The notes below the pieces were generated by a model that had not been told where the DNA came from, did no database searches, and worked only from the letters and a program-made list of their open reading frames with translations. Shown in pieces: positions 10,024-21,442 of a stretch of 64,000 nt of DNA (positions are counted from its first letter, which is position 1; each line of letters starts with the position of its first letter). This DNA comes from Nitrobacter winogradskyi Nb-255 (GTDB taxonomy: Bacteria; Pseudomonadota; Alphaproteobacteria; Rhizobiales; Xanthobacteraceae), in assembly GCF_000012725.1 (NCBI RefSeq), contig NC_007406.1, positions 2,074,001-2,138,000 of the forward strand, in the 5' to 3' direction. Both the position numbers and the translations under genes were made by a program.

Positions 10024-11385
10024 TCACATCTCGGCGCTATGCGCCTCGTGCTCCTTGAAAAGGTCCTCGCGCGTCACGCTCTTTTCCGTGATCGTGGCGA
10101 GCTCAAGGATGAAATCCACGACCTTGTTCTCGAACAGGGGCGCGCGAATCTGAGCCAGCGCTTGCGGGTTTCGCTGATAGTAATCCCAGATCTCCTTTTC
10201 GCGGCCCGGCGTCTGGCGGGCGCGACTGATCAACGCACGGTTGATTTCATCGTCCGCGACCGTGATTCCGTTCTTTTCGCCGATCTCCGAGAGCACCAGG
10301 CTAAGCCGTACCCGGCGGTCGGCAATTCGGCGGTACTCGGCCCTGGCCTCTTCTTCGGTGGTGTTCTCGTCGGCGAAGGTCTTTTTCTCTTTTTCCATCT
10401 CCGCCATGATCGTTTTCCAAACCTGCTCGAACTCCTCCTCGACCAGGGTCGGGGGCGCATCGAACTTGTGGGTCTCGTCGAGTCGATCGAACAAGGCCCG
10501 CTTGACGTGCTGCCTCATCGCGCGGGCAAATTCGGCGCTGAGCTGCTCGCGGACGACCTGCCTCAACTGATCGAGTTCCTCCAGGCCGAGCAGCTTGGCG
10601 AATTCATCGTCGATCTTGAGTTCCTCCGGCGCCTCGATCAGGCTCACCGTGGTCTCGAACTCGGCATCCTTCCCGGCAAGCTCCGAGTCAGCGTAGTTAC
10701 CGGGGAACGATGCCTTCACCGTGCGCGTCTCCCCGACCCCGGCTCCGACCAGCTGCTCCTCGAACCCCGGAATGAGGGCATTCGATCCCAGCACGACCAG
10801 GATATCCTCGCTGCTTCCGCCCTCGAACAGCTCGCCGTCGATGGTGCCCTTGAACGAAATGGTGATGCGATCGCCATTCTCGGCTTTCGCACCTTCCGCC
10901 CTGGTGGTGTAGGTGCGGTTCTGTTCGGCGATCCGTTCGACGGCTTCATCGACATCGGCGTCGCTTACGTCGACCACCGGCTTCTCGATGGTGAAGGACT
11001 TGAAGTCAGCCAGTTCGATCGGCGGCACGACCTCGATCGCCACGCTGTAGCTGAGATCGGAATTGCCCGCGAGGATGTCCTCGATTTCCTTCGGTTCCGA
11101 AGGCATCGTGACCTTGGGATTGCCTGCAAGCTTGAGGCCGCGGTCGTTGACGATCTGCATGTTCGTGTCGCGGATCGTGTCTTCGATGGTCTCGACCATC
11201 ACGGAGCGGCCATAAAGCTTCTTGAGATGACTGACCGGCACCTTCCCCGGGCGAAAGCCGTTGATCTTCACCTTGTCCTTGAGGTCGTCGAGCCGCTCAT
11301 CCGCCTTGGCCGCGATCTCGGCGGCGGGGATGCTGACCTGGAACTCGTGCCTCAGTCCCTCGGCGAGGGTTTCGTTCACCTGCAT
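10024..11385 (-). CDS. tig: Trigger factor, ribosome-associated chaperone and prolyl isomerase
   Basis: 453 residues. The N-terminal ribosome-binding domain carries the signature [17 protein letters not shown] (about 44-60; family GFRxGKxP). The FKBP-type PPIase domain follows at about 150-245 ([19 protein letters not shown]), and then the C-terminal chaperone arms. It binds nascent chains at the exit tunnel. The ATG at 11385 has GGAAGAAG about 9 nt upstream. First gene of the tig-clpP-clpX-lon series, 119-151 nt from the neighbouring tRNA-Leu on the same strand. Confidence 0.97.
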   Translation of the reverse strand: MQVNETLAEGLRHEFQVSIPAAEIAAKADERLDDLKDKVKINGFRPGKVPVSHLKKLYGRSVMVETIEDTIRDTNMQIVNDRGLKLAGNPKVTMPSEPKEIEDILAGNSDLSYSVAIEVVPPIELADFKSFTIEKPVVDVSDADVDEAVERIAEQNRTYTTRAEGAKAENGDRITISFKGTIDGELFEGGSSEDILVVLGSNALIPGFEEQLVGAGVGETRTVKASFPGNYADSELAGKDAEFETTVSLIEAPEELKIDDEFAKLLGLEELDQLRQVVREQLSAEFARAMRQHVKRALFDRLDETHKFDAPPTLVEEEFEQVWKTIMAEMEKEKKTFADENTTEEEARAEYRRIADRRVRLSLVLSEIGEKNGITVADDEINRALISRARQTPGREKEIWDYYQRNPQALAQIRAPLFENKVVDFILELATITEKSVTREDLFKEHEAHSAEM

Positions 11386-11536
11386 GGCGTCAATCTTCTT
11401 CCGCTCGATCCGGCGGAAACGGCCGGATCATTGTCAATCGGTCGATGCGCGGCGAAACGCCTGCATCGGTGTACGGCCGGCATATATCCGATCTGGATAG
11501 CTGCCTGAATGGTTACTGCTCAAACGCTTTAGCGCT

Positions 11537-11621
<85 letters not shown>

Positions 11622-11882
11622 CAGTGAAACGAGGCGCATCAATCCGGCCTGCGATGCCGAGCATGATGCCGAAAAATGCGAAGCGGCTTTCGGTAGACGT
11701 CATGCTCCAACGAGTTGAAATCTGGCGTGCCGACGGAGCCGGGCTTTCATCACCCGCCGTCATCGACGCGCTCGATGCGGCGGGCTTATAACATGAGGAG
11801 ACTGGTTCGCAGCAAAAAAATGGCTGTTCGGCCCACCGCCGCCCGCTGGACATAGTCCGAAGAACATGGTCCGCATTGGCTT

Positions 11883-13223
11883 ATGATGCTTCGTCCTGTT
11901 CGATTAACCCGGCGGCATCTTCTGGCCGGTTTCGGGGCGACCGCCGTGGCAGGCCCCGCGGCTCCGATTTATGCCCGATCGCAAGACCCGCAAAGGCTCG
12001 CCATCGACGCGACGCCCGCCCCCCTTTCACTCGGGCCGGATCATCACGAAACCACGGTCTGGTCCCTGAGGACCGGCGGCTCCTCCCGGATTCCGCGCTT
12101 TCGTCAAGGCGAGAGCATGGACGCTGTCGTGACCAACGGCCTGCCGGCGCCATTGGTTTTAAACTGGCGCGGAGTAGACGGCGCAGCCGCCATCGAGCCC
12201 TTGACCGACCGCTCCCCCATCCCGCCGGGCGGGACCGACCGCTACGCATTCCCGTTACGGCAAGCCGGGACCTTCATGTGCGACGCCCGCCTGCTGGGAG
12301 ACGGTCTGGCCCAGCCCTCGCCCGCGCAGGCTCTGATCGTCGAGGAACGGGAGCCGATCGAGGCCGACCGTGACGAGGTCATGCTGATCGAGGACTGGCG
12401 GTTCGATGCCGAAGGACGGCCTGTCGCGCCCGGCCCAACCGAAAATCAAAGAAAGGCCGGACCGCCTCTCTACCTGGTGAACGGCAAGCCGTCGCTCGAC
12501 CTCAACCTTCACGTCAACGAGCGGCTCAGGCTGAGGGTCATCAATGGCTGTCAACGCAATGCGATTGCAATTGCAATCCAAAATCTGGATGTGCGGATCA
12601 TGGCGATCGACAGCCAGCCCGCGGAGCCGTTTCTGGCGCGCAACGGGAGGCTGGTGCTTGCTCCGGGAACCCGGATCGACGCCATCATAGACGCCACGCT
12701 CCCGGCGGGGACGGCATCTGCCATCACCCTGCATGACGGCGGCGGCACCCCGCGTCAGATCGCCCGCCTGAAGGTTTCCGATGGGCCGGCGCGATCCGCT
12801 CCGCTGCCCGCGCCGCCGGCGTTGCCGTCCGCCAACCTGCCGGCGCGGCTCGATCTCAGGAACGCATTGCGTACCGACGTGCCGCTGATCTCCCTTGCAG
12901 GAACTTCGTCATGGGATCGACCGGCGCTTTTCAGCAAGCGCAGGGCACCTGCCTTCCGCGTCAAACGTGGCCGGACCGCCGTGCTCGCGCTGAAGAACAC
13001 GACAACAACGCCCATGGTGTTTCATCTGCATGGTCATCACGCCCGCCTGCTGGACCGGCTCGACGACGGGTGGAAACCGTTCTGGCTGGATACGGTACTG
13101 GTCGATGCAGGGCAGACCCAGCGTATCGCCTTTGTCGCCGACGTAGCCGGAGCCTGGCTGATCGAGACCATGGCGGTGGAGTGGAGCGCGCCGCGGCAGG
13201 TCGGCTGGTTCGCGGTGGAATAA
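11883..13223 (+). CDS. Multicopper-oxidase-fold protein, Tat-exported, most copper ligands lost
   Basis: 446 residues with a twin-arginine signal (LTRRHLLAGFGATAVAGPAAP, RR at 10-11), so exported folded to the periplasm. The three-cupredoxin layout of multicopper oxidases can be followed. The usual HWHG motif, however, reads LNWRG (93-97), and the second copper motif is FMCDARLLGDGL with no HxH (131-142). The C-terminal HCHxxxHxxxGM motif is replaced by WLIETMAVEW (426-435). Only FHLHGHH (380-386) survives. Family knowledge: type 1 and trinuclear copper sites need these histidines, so ordinary oxidase activity is unlikely; a structural, FtsP/SufI-like or partner-binding role is inferred. Convergent with nnr, stop codons 17 nt apart. 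Confidence 0.8.
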   Translation: MMLRPVRLTRRHLLAGFGATAVAGPAAPIYARSQDPQRLAIDATPAPLSLGPDHHETTVWSLRTGGSSRIPRFRQGESMDAVVTNGLPAPLVLNWRGVDGAAAIEPLTDRSPIPPGGTDRYAFPLRQAGTFMCDARLLGDGLAQPSPAQALIVEEREPIEADRDEVMLIEDWRFDAEGRPVAPGPTENQRKAGPPLYLVNGKPSLDLNLHVNERLRLRVINGCQRNAIAIAIQNLDVRIMAIDSQPAEPFLARNGRLVLAPGTRIDAIIDATLPAGTASAITLHDGGGTPRQIARLKVSDGPARSAPLPAPPALPSANLPARLDLRNALRTDVPLISLAGTSSWDRPALFSKRRAPAFRVKRGRTAVLALKNTTTTPMVFHLHGHHARLLDRLDDGWKPFWLDTVLVDAGQTQRIAFVADVAGAWLIETMAVEWSAPRQVGWFAVE

Positions 13224-13240
13224 CCAGAATTATCATAATC

Positions 13241-14740
13241 TTAATAGTCAATCCCGAACCGATCATAGAGCCGCCGCAGGACCGCGGGCAGAACCTCCGG
13301 CAAATCCTCGGCGATCAGTCCCGGCCCCGCCTCGCGTCCGGTCTCGCCGTGCATCCAGACCCCCATGCAAGCCGCCTCGAAGGCCGGAACGCTTTGCGCC
13401 AGCAGGCCGCCGATGATGCCGGACAGCACGTCGCCCGAGCCTGCCGTCGCGAGCCATGGCGGGGCGTTGGCCGCGATGGTCGCGCGCCCGTCCGGCGAGG
13501 CCACCACCGTGTCAGCCCCCTTGAGCAGGACAACACATCCCGAACGCCGCGCCGCGTCCCGCACCCGTTCAAGTTTTGATCGAAATGGATGTTTGTTACT
13601 CATCTCACTGAAAAGACGATGGAACTCGCCTTCGTGCGGCGTCAGGATAATGTCGGAGCCTCCGGACTGCCTGACGGTCTCGAACAGACGATCCGGGGTA
13701 TCGGCGAAGCTTGTCAACGCGTCGGCGTCGAGCACCAGCGCCCGCCCCGCTGCGAGGGCCGTGGAGACAAGGGCGCGTGTTTCCTCGCCGATCCCGGCGC
13801 CGGGTCCGATGACGCAGGCATTGAGACGCCGATCCGCCAGAACTTCCGCGAAGCCGGCCGCGCCGTTCATGCGGCGCACCATCACGGCGGTCAGCGCCGC
13901 GGCGTTCGCGCCCAGCGCATCGTCGGGTGAGAGCACGGTGACGAGACCGGCTCCAGCCCGCAACGCGCCCCGCGCGGACAGTCGTGCCGCGCCCGTTGAT
14001 GTCAGATGACCGGACACGACAACGGCATGGCCGCGCTTATACTTGTGTCCGTCGATATGCGGCGCGGGAAACGCACCGTTCCAATAATCCGGGGTATTCT
14101 CGAAGGTTACGGGACGAATCTCGTCCAGCACGGCATCGGCGATACCGATATCGGCCACGCGCACCCGGCCGCAATGAATGCGGCCCGGCAGCAGCAGATG
14201 CGCGGGCTTCTTGCGAAAGAACGTGACCGTCTCGGTCGCGCGGATCGCAGCGCCCATGACCGCGCCGGTGGTGCCGTTGATGCCGCTCGGCAGATCGATG
14301 CTGAGCACCGGCGCGCCGTTGGCCATGATGGCCTCGATCGTCGCGAGAGCGTCGCCCTTGACCGGCCGGTTGAGGCCCGCGCCGAACAGCGCGTCGATGA
14401 TCAGCGCGGGCGAACCGAGCGCGGAGAGGTCGCAAGGCAGCACAGGCGCTTTCCAGCCCTTGGCCGCGAGCGCGGCGTCACCCTTGAGACTGTCTCGCTC
14501 GCCCAGCAGGATGACCGAAACCTCGTGGCCGCGCGCCGCCAGTTCCGTCGCCGCAACGAACCCGTCGCCACCGTTGTTGCCGCATCCGACGACGACCAGG
14601 ATCGGTCCTTTCTCCGCGAGGTCGGCGGCCGCGTTCGCGACCGCCTGCCCGGCGCGCAGCATCAAGGCGAAGCCCGACACGCCTCCCGCGATCGAGAGCC
14701 GGTCGGCCTGCTCCATTTCGCCCGTCGTCAGAATCTCCAT
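13241..14740 (-). CDS. nnr: Bifunctional NAD(P)H-hydrate epimerase / ADP-dependent dehydratase
   Basis: 499-residue metabolite-repair enzyme that reconverts damaged NAD(P)H hydrate. The N-terminal YjeF_N epimerase domain (about 1-215) has VVGCGNNGGDGFVAA. The C-terminal ribokinase-like dehydratase (about 225-490) has ILTPHEGEF, VLLKGADTVVASPDG and ATAGSGDVLSGIIGG. The ATG at 14740 (MEILTTGEMEQAD) matches the family start; an in-frame TTG at 14794 would add 18 atypical residues. It is divergent from glnB, with the glnB promoter region between them. Confidence 0.95.
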   Translation of the reverse strand: MEILTTGEMEQADRLSIAGGVSGFALMLRAGQAVANAAADLAEKGPILVVVGCGNNGGDGFVAATELAARGHEVSVILLGERDSLKGDAALAAKGWKAPVLPCDLSALGSPALIIDALFGAGLNRPVKGDALATIEAIMANGAPVLSIDLPSGINGTTGAVMGAAIRATETVTFFRKKPAHLLLPGRIHCGRVRVADIGIADAVLDEIRPVTFENTPDYWNGAFPAPHIDGHKYKRGHAVVVSGHLTSTGAARLSARGALRAGAGLVTVLSPDDALGANAAALTAVMVRRMNGAAGFAEVLADRRLNACVIGPGAGIGEETRALVSTALAAGRALVLDADALTSFADTPDRLFETVRQSGGSDIILTPHEGEFHRLFSEMSNKHPFRSKLERVRDAARRSGCVVLLKGADTVVASPDGRATIAANAPPWLATAGSGDVLSGIIGGLLAQSVPAFEAACMGVWMHGETGREAGPGLIAEDLPEVLPAVLRRLYDRFGIDY

Positions 14741-14908
14741 GGCCTTGAACCCGATCGGGCAAGCTGCCCGTCTGGCAGTCTCACCGCCGCACAAAAATTG
14801 AACAGATTGCCTATTTTACAGTCGAACGGGCGCGCGGACGCCCAACTCCCTGTCTGCCAGGATCCTCTTGATCGTATGATACCATGCATATTCTTGTAGA
14901 TTTTCGTG

Positions 14909-14926
14909 TTGGCACGAACCCTGCTT
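14909..14926 (+). promoter_or_regulatory. Sigma-54 (-24/-12) promoter of glnB-glnA
   Basis: TTGGCACGAACCCTGCTT matches the RpoN consensus YTGGCACGRNNNTTGCW at all but one position, with the GG and GC dinucleotides exactly 10 nt apart (14911-14912 and 14923-14924). A start site near 14936 would leave a leader of about 150 nt before glnB. NtrC-controlled glnBA transcription is known in Bradyrhizobium. I could not define a convincing NtrC operator upstream. The remainder of 14741-15085 shows no gene. Confidence 0.8.
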
Positions 14927-15037
14927 TGAGAGAGTAAATTCGACCAGTGTGTCCACTGGCAGGCAATGAAGCGTGTCCCGCGACTTTGTGTTCGTCCGAA
15001 ATCCAGTGCATGACCGCTGCTGCAGGCGGCAGTGTGA

Positions 15038-15424
<387 letters not shown>

Positions 15425-15514
15425 ATCCTTTGAGAACGGACATCACTCATTAAGCCATCCCGACGGCCGCTTCGCGCCGGCGATTACGACGACCAGCAGA
15501 GACAAGGGGTGTTT

Positions 15515-16924
15515 ATGAAGACCGCCAATGACGTCCTGAAATCGATCAAGGACAACGACGTAAAATACGTCGATCTGCGTTTCACCGATCCGCGCGGCAA
15601 GTGGCAGCATGTCACCTTCGACATCAGCATGATCGACGAAGAGTTTTTCGCCGAGGGTACGATGTTCGACGGCTCATCGATTGCCGGCTGGAAGGTGATC
15701 AACGAGTCCGACATGACGCTGATGCCCGATCCGGCGACGGCGACAATCGATCCGTTCTTCGCGGAAACCACCATGGTGCTCACCTGCGACATCCTGGAGC
15801 CGTCCACGGGCGAGCCCTATAACCGTGACCCTCGCGGGATCGCCAAGAAGGCCGAGGCGATGGTGAAGTCGATGGGCATCGGCGATACGGTCTATGTCGG
15901 CCCGGAAGCCGAATTCTTCGTGTTCGACGACGTGCGCTTTCAGACCACGCCTTACAACACCGGCTTCAAGCTCGATTCCTCCGAGCTGCCGACCAACTCC
16001 GATACCGAGTATGAGGGCGGCAATCTCGGTCATCGCATCCGCACCAAGGGCGGCTACTTCCCGGTTCCACCACAGGACTCGATCCAGGACATGCGTTCCG
16101 AGATGCTCGGCGCCATGGCCCGCATGGGCGTGAAGGTCGAGAAGCATCATCACGAGGTGGCGTCCGCCCAGCACGAACTCGGCATGAAGTTCGATACGCT
16201 GACCTACATGGCCGACCAGATGCAGGTATACAAATACTGCATTCACCAGGTCGCGCACATCTACGGCAAGACCGCCACCTTCATGCCGAAGCCGGTCTAC
16301 GGCGACAACGGCTCGGGCATGCACGTTCACCAATCGATCTGGAAGGACGGCAAGCCGACCTTCGCCGGCAGCAAATACGCCGACCTGTCGGAAACCTGCC
16401 TGTACTACATCGGCGGCATCATCAAGCACGCCAAGGCCATCAACGCCTTCACCAACCCGTCCACCAACTCCTACAAGCGGCTGGTGCCGGGATACGAGGC
16501 GCCGGTGCTGCTCGCCTATTCGGCGCGCAACCGCTCCGCCTCCTGCCGCATCCCCTACACCACCTCGCCGAAGGCCAAGCGCGTCGAGGTTCGCTTCCCC
16601 GACCCGATGGCCAATCCGTATCTCGCCTTCGCGGCGATGCTGATGGCGGGCCTGGACGGGATCAAGAACAAGATCGATCCCGGCCCCGCCATGGACAAGG
16701 ACCTCTATGACCTGCCGAAGGAAGAACTGAAGCAGATTCCCACGGTCTGCGGTTCATTGCGCGAGGCGCTGGAAAGCCTCGATAAGGATCGCGCCTTCCT
16801 CAAGGCCGGCGGCGTGTTCGACGACGACTTCATCAACGCCTTCATCGAATTGAAGATGATCGAGGTGGAGCGCTTCGAGATGACGCCGCACCCGGTCGAA
16901 TTCGATATGTATTACTCGCTGTAG
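15515..16924 (+). CDS. glnA: Glutamine synthetase type I
   Basis: 469-residue GSI that makes glutamine from glutamate, ammonia and ATP; dodecamer. The beta-grasp domain includes the DGSS loop ([13 protein letters not shown]). The catalytic barrel has [12 protein letters not shown], a [10 protein letters not shown]-type segment (DNGSGMHVH) and [11 protein letters not shown]. The adenylylation site Tyr398 lies in DLYDLPKEE, so activity should be tuned by GlnE together with GlnB. The ATG at 15515 is preferred over the GTG at 15509, because AAGGGG sits 5 nt before it and it gives the family length. Followed by a clear terminator. Confidence 0.98.
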   Translation: MKTANDVLKSIKDNDVKYVDLRFTDPRGKWQHVTFDISMIDEEFFAEGTMFDGSSIAGWKVINESDMTLMPDPATATIDPFFAETTMVLTCDILEPSTGEPYNRDPRGIAKKAEAMVKSMGIGDTVYVGPEAEFFVFDDVRFQTTPYNTGFKLDSSELPTNSDTEYEGGNLGHRIRTKGGYFPVPPQDSIQDMRSEMLGAMARMGVKVEKHHHEVASAQHELGMKFDTLTYMADQMQVYKYCIHQVAHIYGKTATFMPKPVYGDNGSGMHVHQSIWKDGKPTFAGSKYADLSETCLYYIGGIIKHAKAINAFTNPSTNSYKRLVPGYEAPVLLAYSARNRSASCRIPYTTSPKAKRVEVRFPDPMANPYLAFAAMLMAGLDGIKNKIDPGPAMDKDLYDLPKEELKQIPTVCGSLREALESLDKDRAFLKAGGVFDDDFINAFIELKMIEVERFEMTPHPVEFDMYYSL

Positions 16925-16965
16925 GCTGCGACCCGCGCTGCCTCTCCACAGCTTTCGAGAATCTG

Positions 16966-16994
16966 AAGGGCGCCCATTACAAGGCGCCCTTTTT
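16966..16994 (+). terminator. Rho-independent terminator of glnBA
   Basis: AAGGGCGCC, a CATTACAA loop and GGCGCCCTT followed by TTTT, 41 nt after the glnA stop. Confidence 0.9.
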
Positions 16995-17087
16995 GTTGAT
17001 GGTCGTGGTCCGCAAGGGTCGCGGCCCGCTTGATCCTCGCCGCGTTTGCGGAAAGAGTGCCTGACTTGGGAATCGGTGAGGTTCAGC

Positions 17088-18215
17088 GTGGACGGTTTGC
17101 CTGAAAGTCAGGGCTTCGAACGGCAGTCACTTGCCCGCTCCATCGCGGCCGGCGGGATCGGCATTATCGCCTTCGGCGCGGCCCTCGCATTGGCCTGGTA
17201 TTCGTCGGCGACGCTGTTGATGCTGTTCGCTGGCGTCCTGTTCGGCGTGTTCCTTACGGCCATGGCCGATCTGCTGCGCCGGGTGTTCGGCGGCAATCAA
17301 ACCCTCCGGCTGGTGATCGTCTGTATCCTGTTCACCGGCCTGTTGTCCGGAGTGGTTGTCCTCGGCGGCGCGACCATCGCTCAACAGGCCACGGCCTTGA
17401 GTTCGACGCTTCGCGCGCAGTTGGGCAACGCCAGGGATTTTCTGGAGAAGCAAGGGGTCGACACCAGCTTCCTCAACGTAGGCGCCAGGACGCCGTCAAC
17501 CGACAACGGCGTCACGCCGATCCCCGCCCCATCAGCATCGCCATCGCGCGGCCCGAAACTTCCCGATGCCAGCACCATCGCTTCCGGAACCGGCGCGATC
17601 GTCAGCCAGACCATCAAAATTCTGGCGCGTGTTTTTGAGGGCGTCGGCAACTTCTTCATCGTCATATTCCTTGGGCTGCTGCTGGCGGCACAGCCCAAGG
17701 TCTATCGAGACGGCATCCTGCGTTTCGTGCCGCGACAACGGCTCCCCGAAGCAGCAAGTCTCATCGACGACGTCAGCGAAACGCTGCGCCGATGGTTACT
17801 GGGCCAGATGGCCACGATGGCGTCGCTGTTCCTTCTGACATGGATCGGGTTGACCCTGATCGGCATTCCCGGCGCCCTCGTGCTGGGCTTCATTACCGGC
17901 CTCCTGACTTTCATCCCCAATATCGGAGCCATTCTCGCGGGTGCGCTCATCGTGCTGGCGAGCCTCGGCTCCGGACTCACCGCGATCATCAGCGCCTTCA
18001 TGCTCTATCTCGCCGTGCAGTTTCTGGAAGGCAACGTGCTGACGCCGCTGATCCAGCGCCACGCCATCAGCATTCCGCCGGCGACGTTGTTCGCGGCGCA
18101 GATTTTCCTTGGCGTGCTGTTCGGAGTGTGGGGTCTGGCGCTGGCGCTGCCGTTGATCGCGGTCATCAAGGTGGTGCTGAACCACGTCTGGCCGGATCAA
18201 ACCGCGGCCGTCTAA
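17088..18215 (+). CDS. AI-2E / PerM family membrane permease
   Basis: 375-residue polytopic inner-membrane protein of the AI-2E transporter (UPF0118, PerM) family. Two hydrophobic helices open the protein (about 15-65), a periplasmic Pro/Ser-rich stretch follows (about 125-165), and C-terminal helices carry the family-typical GALVLGFITGLLTFIPNIG and LYLAVQFLEGNVLTPLIQ segments. The substrate is unknown; members have been linked to autoinducer-2 export and to Na+/H+ exchange. The GTG at 17088 is chosen because AGG lies 6 nt upstream; a TTG at 17046 would add 14 residues. Its stop overlaps the stop of the convergent ABM gene. Confidence 0.88.
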   Translation: MDGLPESQGFERQSLARSIAAGGIGIIAFGAALALAWYSSATLLMLFAGVLFGVFLTAMADLLRRVFGGNQTLRLVIVCILFTGLLSGVVVLGGATIAQQATALSSTLRAQLGNARDFLEKQGVDTSFLNVGARTPSTDNGVTPIPAPSASPSRGPKLPDASTIASGTGAIVSQTIKILARVFEGVGNFFIVIFLGLLLAAQPKVYRDGILRFVPRQRLPEAASLIDDVSETLRRWLLGQMATMASLFLLTWIGLTLIGIPGALVLGFITGLLTFIPNIGAILAGALIVLASLGSGLTAIISAFMLYLAVQFLEGNVLTPLIQRHAISIPPATLFAAQIFLGVLFGVWGLALALPLIAVIKVVLNHVWPDQTAAV

Positions 18216-18514
18216 ACGCTGAAAGCCGTCACCGTTTCAGTATGCTCGACCTCGGGGGACGACGCGAAGAATGGCCCGACCAACTCGCGCCATTCGGTAA
18301 AATCCGAGGATTCGCGAAAATCGACGACGTGGTTCTCAAGCGTTTCCCATTTGATCAGCAGTCTATAGCGTGACGGCCTCTCGACAGACCTGTGCAGTTC
18401 ACAGCTTCTCCAGCCCTTGCAGCGCTTGAAGATTGTCTGGGCCTGCGACACAGCCGCCTCGAAATCTTCCTCGCTGCCCGGCTTGATCTCGATTTGCGCG
18501 ATTTCGGTGATCAT
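18212..18514 (-). CDS. Antibiotic-biosynthesis-monooxygenase (ABM) domain protein
   Basis: 100-residue dimeric alpha-beta barrel protein of the ABM/DUF family. It has IAQIEIKPGSEEDFEAAVSQ at the start, CKGWRSCELHRSVERPSRY in the middle and LLIKWETLENHVVDFRES, the usual W-x-s-x-e-d-h-x-x-f-r pattern. Members are cofactor-free monooxygenases or heme-handling proteins; the substrate here is unknown. The ATG at 18514 fits the family start. It is convergent with the permease gene, with overlapping stop codons (TAG at 18214-18212, TAA at 18213-18215). Confidence 0.82.
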   Translation of the reverse strand: MITEIAQIEIKPGSEEDFEAAVSQAQTIFKRCKGWRSCELHRSVERPSRYRLLIKWETLENHVVDFRESSDFTEWRELVGPFFASSPEVEHTETVTAFSV

Positions 18515-18600
18515 GTGGGCGGACCCTTCATATGCCTTCCGTCTGTACCGCAACGGACCGTAACCGTGAAGCGAAACAGCAATAACCTCAGGCCGCCCCC

Positions 18601-18727
18601 ATAGCGTTTTCGAGCGAAGCATGTCCTCGGGCTTGATCCGAGGATTGGACGACCTGTTCGCGTAAAGAGAACGCGTCAGACCAAAAGCCAGAGTCTTTCA
18701 TCGTTTCCATGAAACGTTGAAAGACTC
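18601..18727. repeat. Dispersed repeat plus stem-loop
   Basis: ATAGCGTTTTCGAGCGAAGC, the CTCGGGCTTGATCCGAG hairpin and GAGAACGCGTCAGA, followed by a second inverted repeat at 18691-18727 (GAGTCTTTCA ... TGAAAGACTC). The latter recurs in part at 44646. Fills most of the 18515-18829 gap. Confidence 0.75.
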
Positions 18728-18829
18728 GCGCCGGGCCGATGGTGCGGATGCGGAAGGAATGTCGCGTCAGGAGGTTCCGGAAACGGGCGGCCGATCTTGC
18801 CGCCAGCTTCGCCCTGTTCCGGAAGAAAC

Positions 18830-19342
18830 TCAGAGCCGATACAGAATCTGGTCGGTCCAGAAGCGCTCGAGGCGATGCAACGACTTGTTCAGCGTTGCGA
18901 ACTCCTCGTTCGAAATGCCGCCGACCTGCTCGACGGTCTTGACGTGCTTCTGATAGAGCGCATCGACGATACGTCGGATCTCCTGCCCCTGCGCGGTCAG
19001 GCGAATTCTCACCGAGCGGCGGTCCACGCGCGAACGCTGATGATCGAGAAATCCAAGCTCGACGAGCTTCTTCAGATTGTAGGAAACGTTGGAGCCGAGA
19101 TAGTAGCCGCGGGTCCGCAGCTCGCCGGCCGTCAGCTCCTTGTCGCCGATGTTGTAGAGAAGAAGCGCCTGCACCGAATTGATGTCGGCCCGACCGCGAC
19201 GATCGAATTCATCCTTGATGACATCGAGCAGTCTGCGGTGCAGCCGCTCGACCAAGGTCAACGCCTCGAGATAGAGCGACTGCACCGGCGCCTGACCGGC
19301 GACCTGTTCCGCGGGCTCGTGAGCCTTCGCAACGGCTTTCAT
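18830..19342 (-). CDS. ldtR: MarR-family regulator, LdtR type
   Basis: 170-residue winged-helix regulator. The helical dimer region with LVERLHRRLLDVIKDEFDR comes first, then the wHTH region ELTAGELRTRGYYLGSNVSY and LKKLVELGFLDHQRSRVDRR (wing), and the C-terminal RLERFWTDQILYRL. This closely resembles the alphaproteobacterial LdtR group, known to control an L,D-transpeptidase gene and osmotic or cell-wall stress genes in Liberibacter and Sinorhizobium. The symbol is by family resemblance. The next gene on the same strand is a DUF6163-type membrane protein that often neighbours ldtR. Confidence 0.8.
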   Translation of the reverse strand: MKAVAKAHEPAEQVAGQAPVQSLYLEALTLVERLHRRLLDVIKDEFDRRGRADINSVQALLLYNIGDKELTAGELRTRGYYLGSNVSYNLKKLVELGFLDHQRSRVDRRSVRIRLTAQGQEIRRIVDALYQKHVKTVEQVGGISNEEFATLNKSLHRLERFWTDQILYRL

Positions 19343-19751
19343 GATGACATCCCCTGTTGTCGTTTTTTTCGACTTGTTCGACGAAACTTGTGTCCCGCCT
19401 GATAGCCATGACCTTAGGGGAGGCGTTTGAAGATCAGCTTAAATAAGACAATAAAGACATCATGAATTTAAGAGAGTGAATCGCCGATTAAGCTGTCATA
19501 TCAAGGCATTTAGCAACCTTTCATTGACGCTTCCGCGGCCCTGTTCATGCTTCGTGTGCCGCTCCTGTCGCATTCAGAAACAGCGTCGTTCAAATTAGAA
19601 ACATTCGGTCAATACAGATAACCGGGCCGTTAGGGTCACCGAACTCTTACCGTGAAAAATTCTCGGAAAACTTTAGGGGGCCGCTATCAGGAAACACGAC
19701 GTCCGTTGCCGTACCCTCAGATGCTCATCGCCCTTCTCATTTATAGGCGCG
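19343..19751. other. ldtR upstream region
   Basis: 409 nt without a supported gene, AT-richer than the surroundings around 19440-19520. It should contain the ldtR promoter, perhaps autoregulated. I could not identify an operator or a repeat copy. Confidence 0.4.
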
Positions 19752-20228
19752 CTATGGCGGCCGTTCCCGCGCCGCCATCCATGCCAGCCCCAGATAGGCC
19801 ATGAGCATTGCCGTTTCCAACGCGACGATGACCAGATTGCCGCCGTAGATCACCGGAAACATGAGTTCGACGACGGCCATCGAGACCACCGTGGTCAGCC
19901 ACACGACAGCGCCCCACGGCGTGGCCAGCCAAAGACCCACGGCGGCCACGAGTTCGATCACGGCGAAGTAGACCGTCGCCGCCTGCCAGGCCACCGTCTG
20001 GTTTTCGAAGGCGTCATCCTCGCCGCCGATGAATCCGGTCACCTGAGCCCAATGATAGAGCCCGACGGCCAGCGACAGCATCGCCATGACCCGCAGAAAC
20101 ACCACCAGTCGCCCGGTCCAGAGATTGTCATCGGTCTCCGTCCGGGCCGTCGGACTTCCCGCCACCAGCATGGCTTGATCTCGCGAGACCTGCTCGCGCG
20201 ATGAGGTTTTAGACATCAGGATGCTCAT
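19752..20228 (-). CDS. DUF6163-type four-helix membrane protein
   Basis: 158 residues with four hydrophobic helices: LRVMAMLSLAVGLYHWAQVTG, VYFAVIELVAAVGLWLA, AVVWLTTVVSMAVVELMFPVI and VIVALETAMLMAYLGLAWMAA. It resembles the DUF6163 family found next to ldtR in Rhizobiales; function unknown. The start is uncertain: an ATG at 20309 would add 27 basic/aromatic residues and the ATG at 20216 would remove 4. None has a strong Shine-Dalgarno. The region 20229-20383 between it and hemB would serve both divergent genes. Confidence 0.7.
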   Translation of the reverse strand: MSILMSKTSSREQVSRDQAMLVAGSPTARTETDDNLWTGRLVVFLRVMAMLSLAVGLYHWAQVTGFIGGEDDAFENQTVAWQAATVYFAVIELVAAVGLWLATPWGAVVWLTTVVSMAVVELMFPVIYGGNLVIVALETAMLMAYLGLAWMAARERPP

Positions 20229-20320
20229 AACCGGAACCCACACAGCCGTGCGAACTCGCTTCATGGCGTTCCGGAACCATAAAATCAATTGCATTGCGTC
20301 GAGGGGCATGAGCGCGGTGA

Positions 20321-21442
<1,122 letters not shown>

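Noticed and set aside
9982-11508. 508-codon open frame antisense to trigger factor
   Set aside because: Mirrors tig codon bias; no recognisable motif or start signal.
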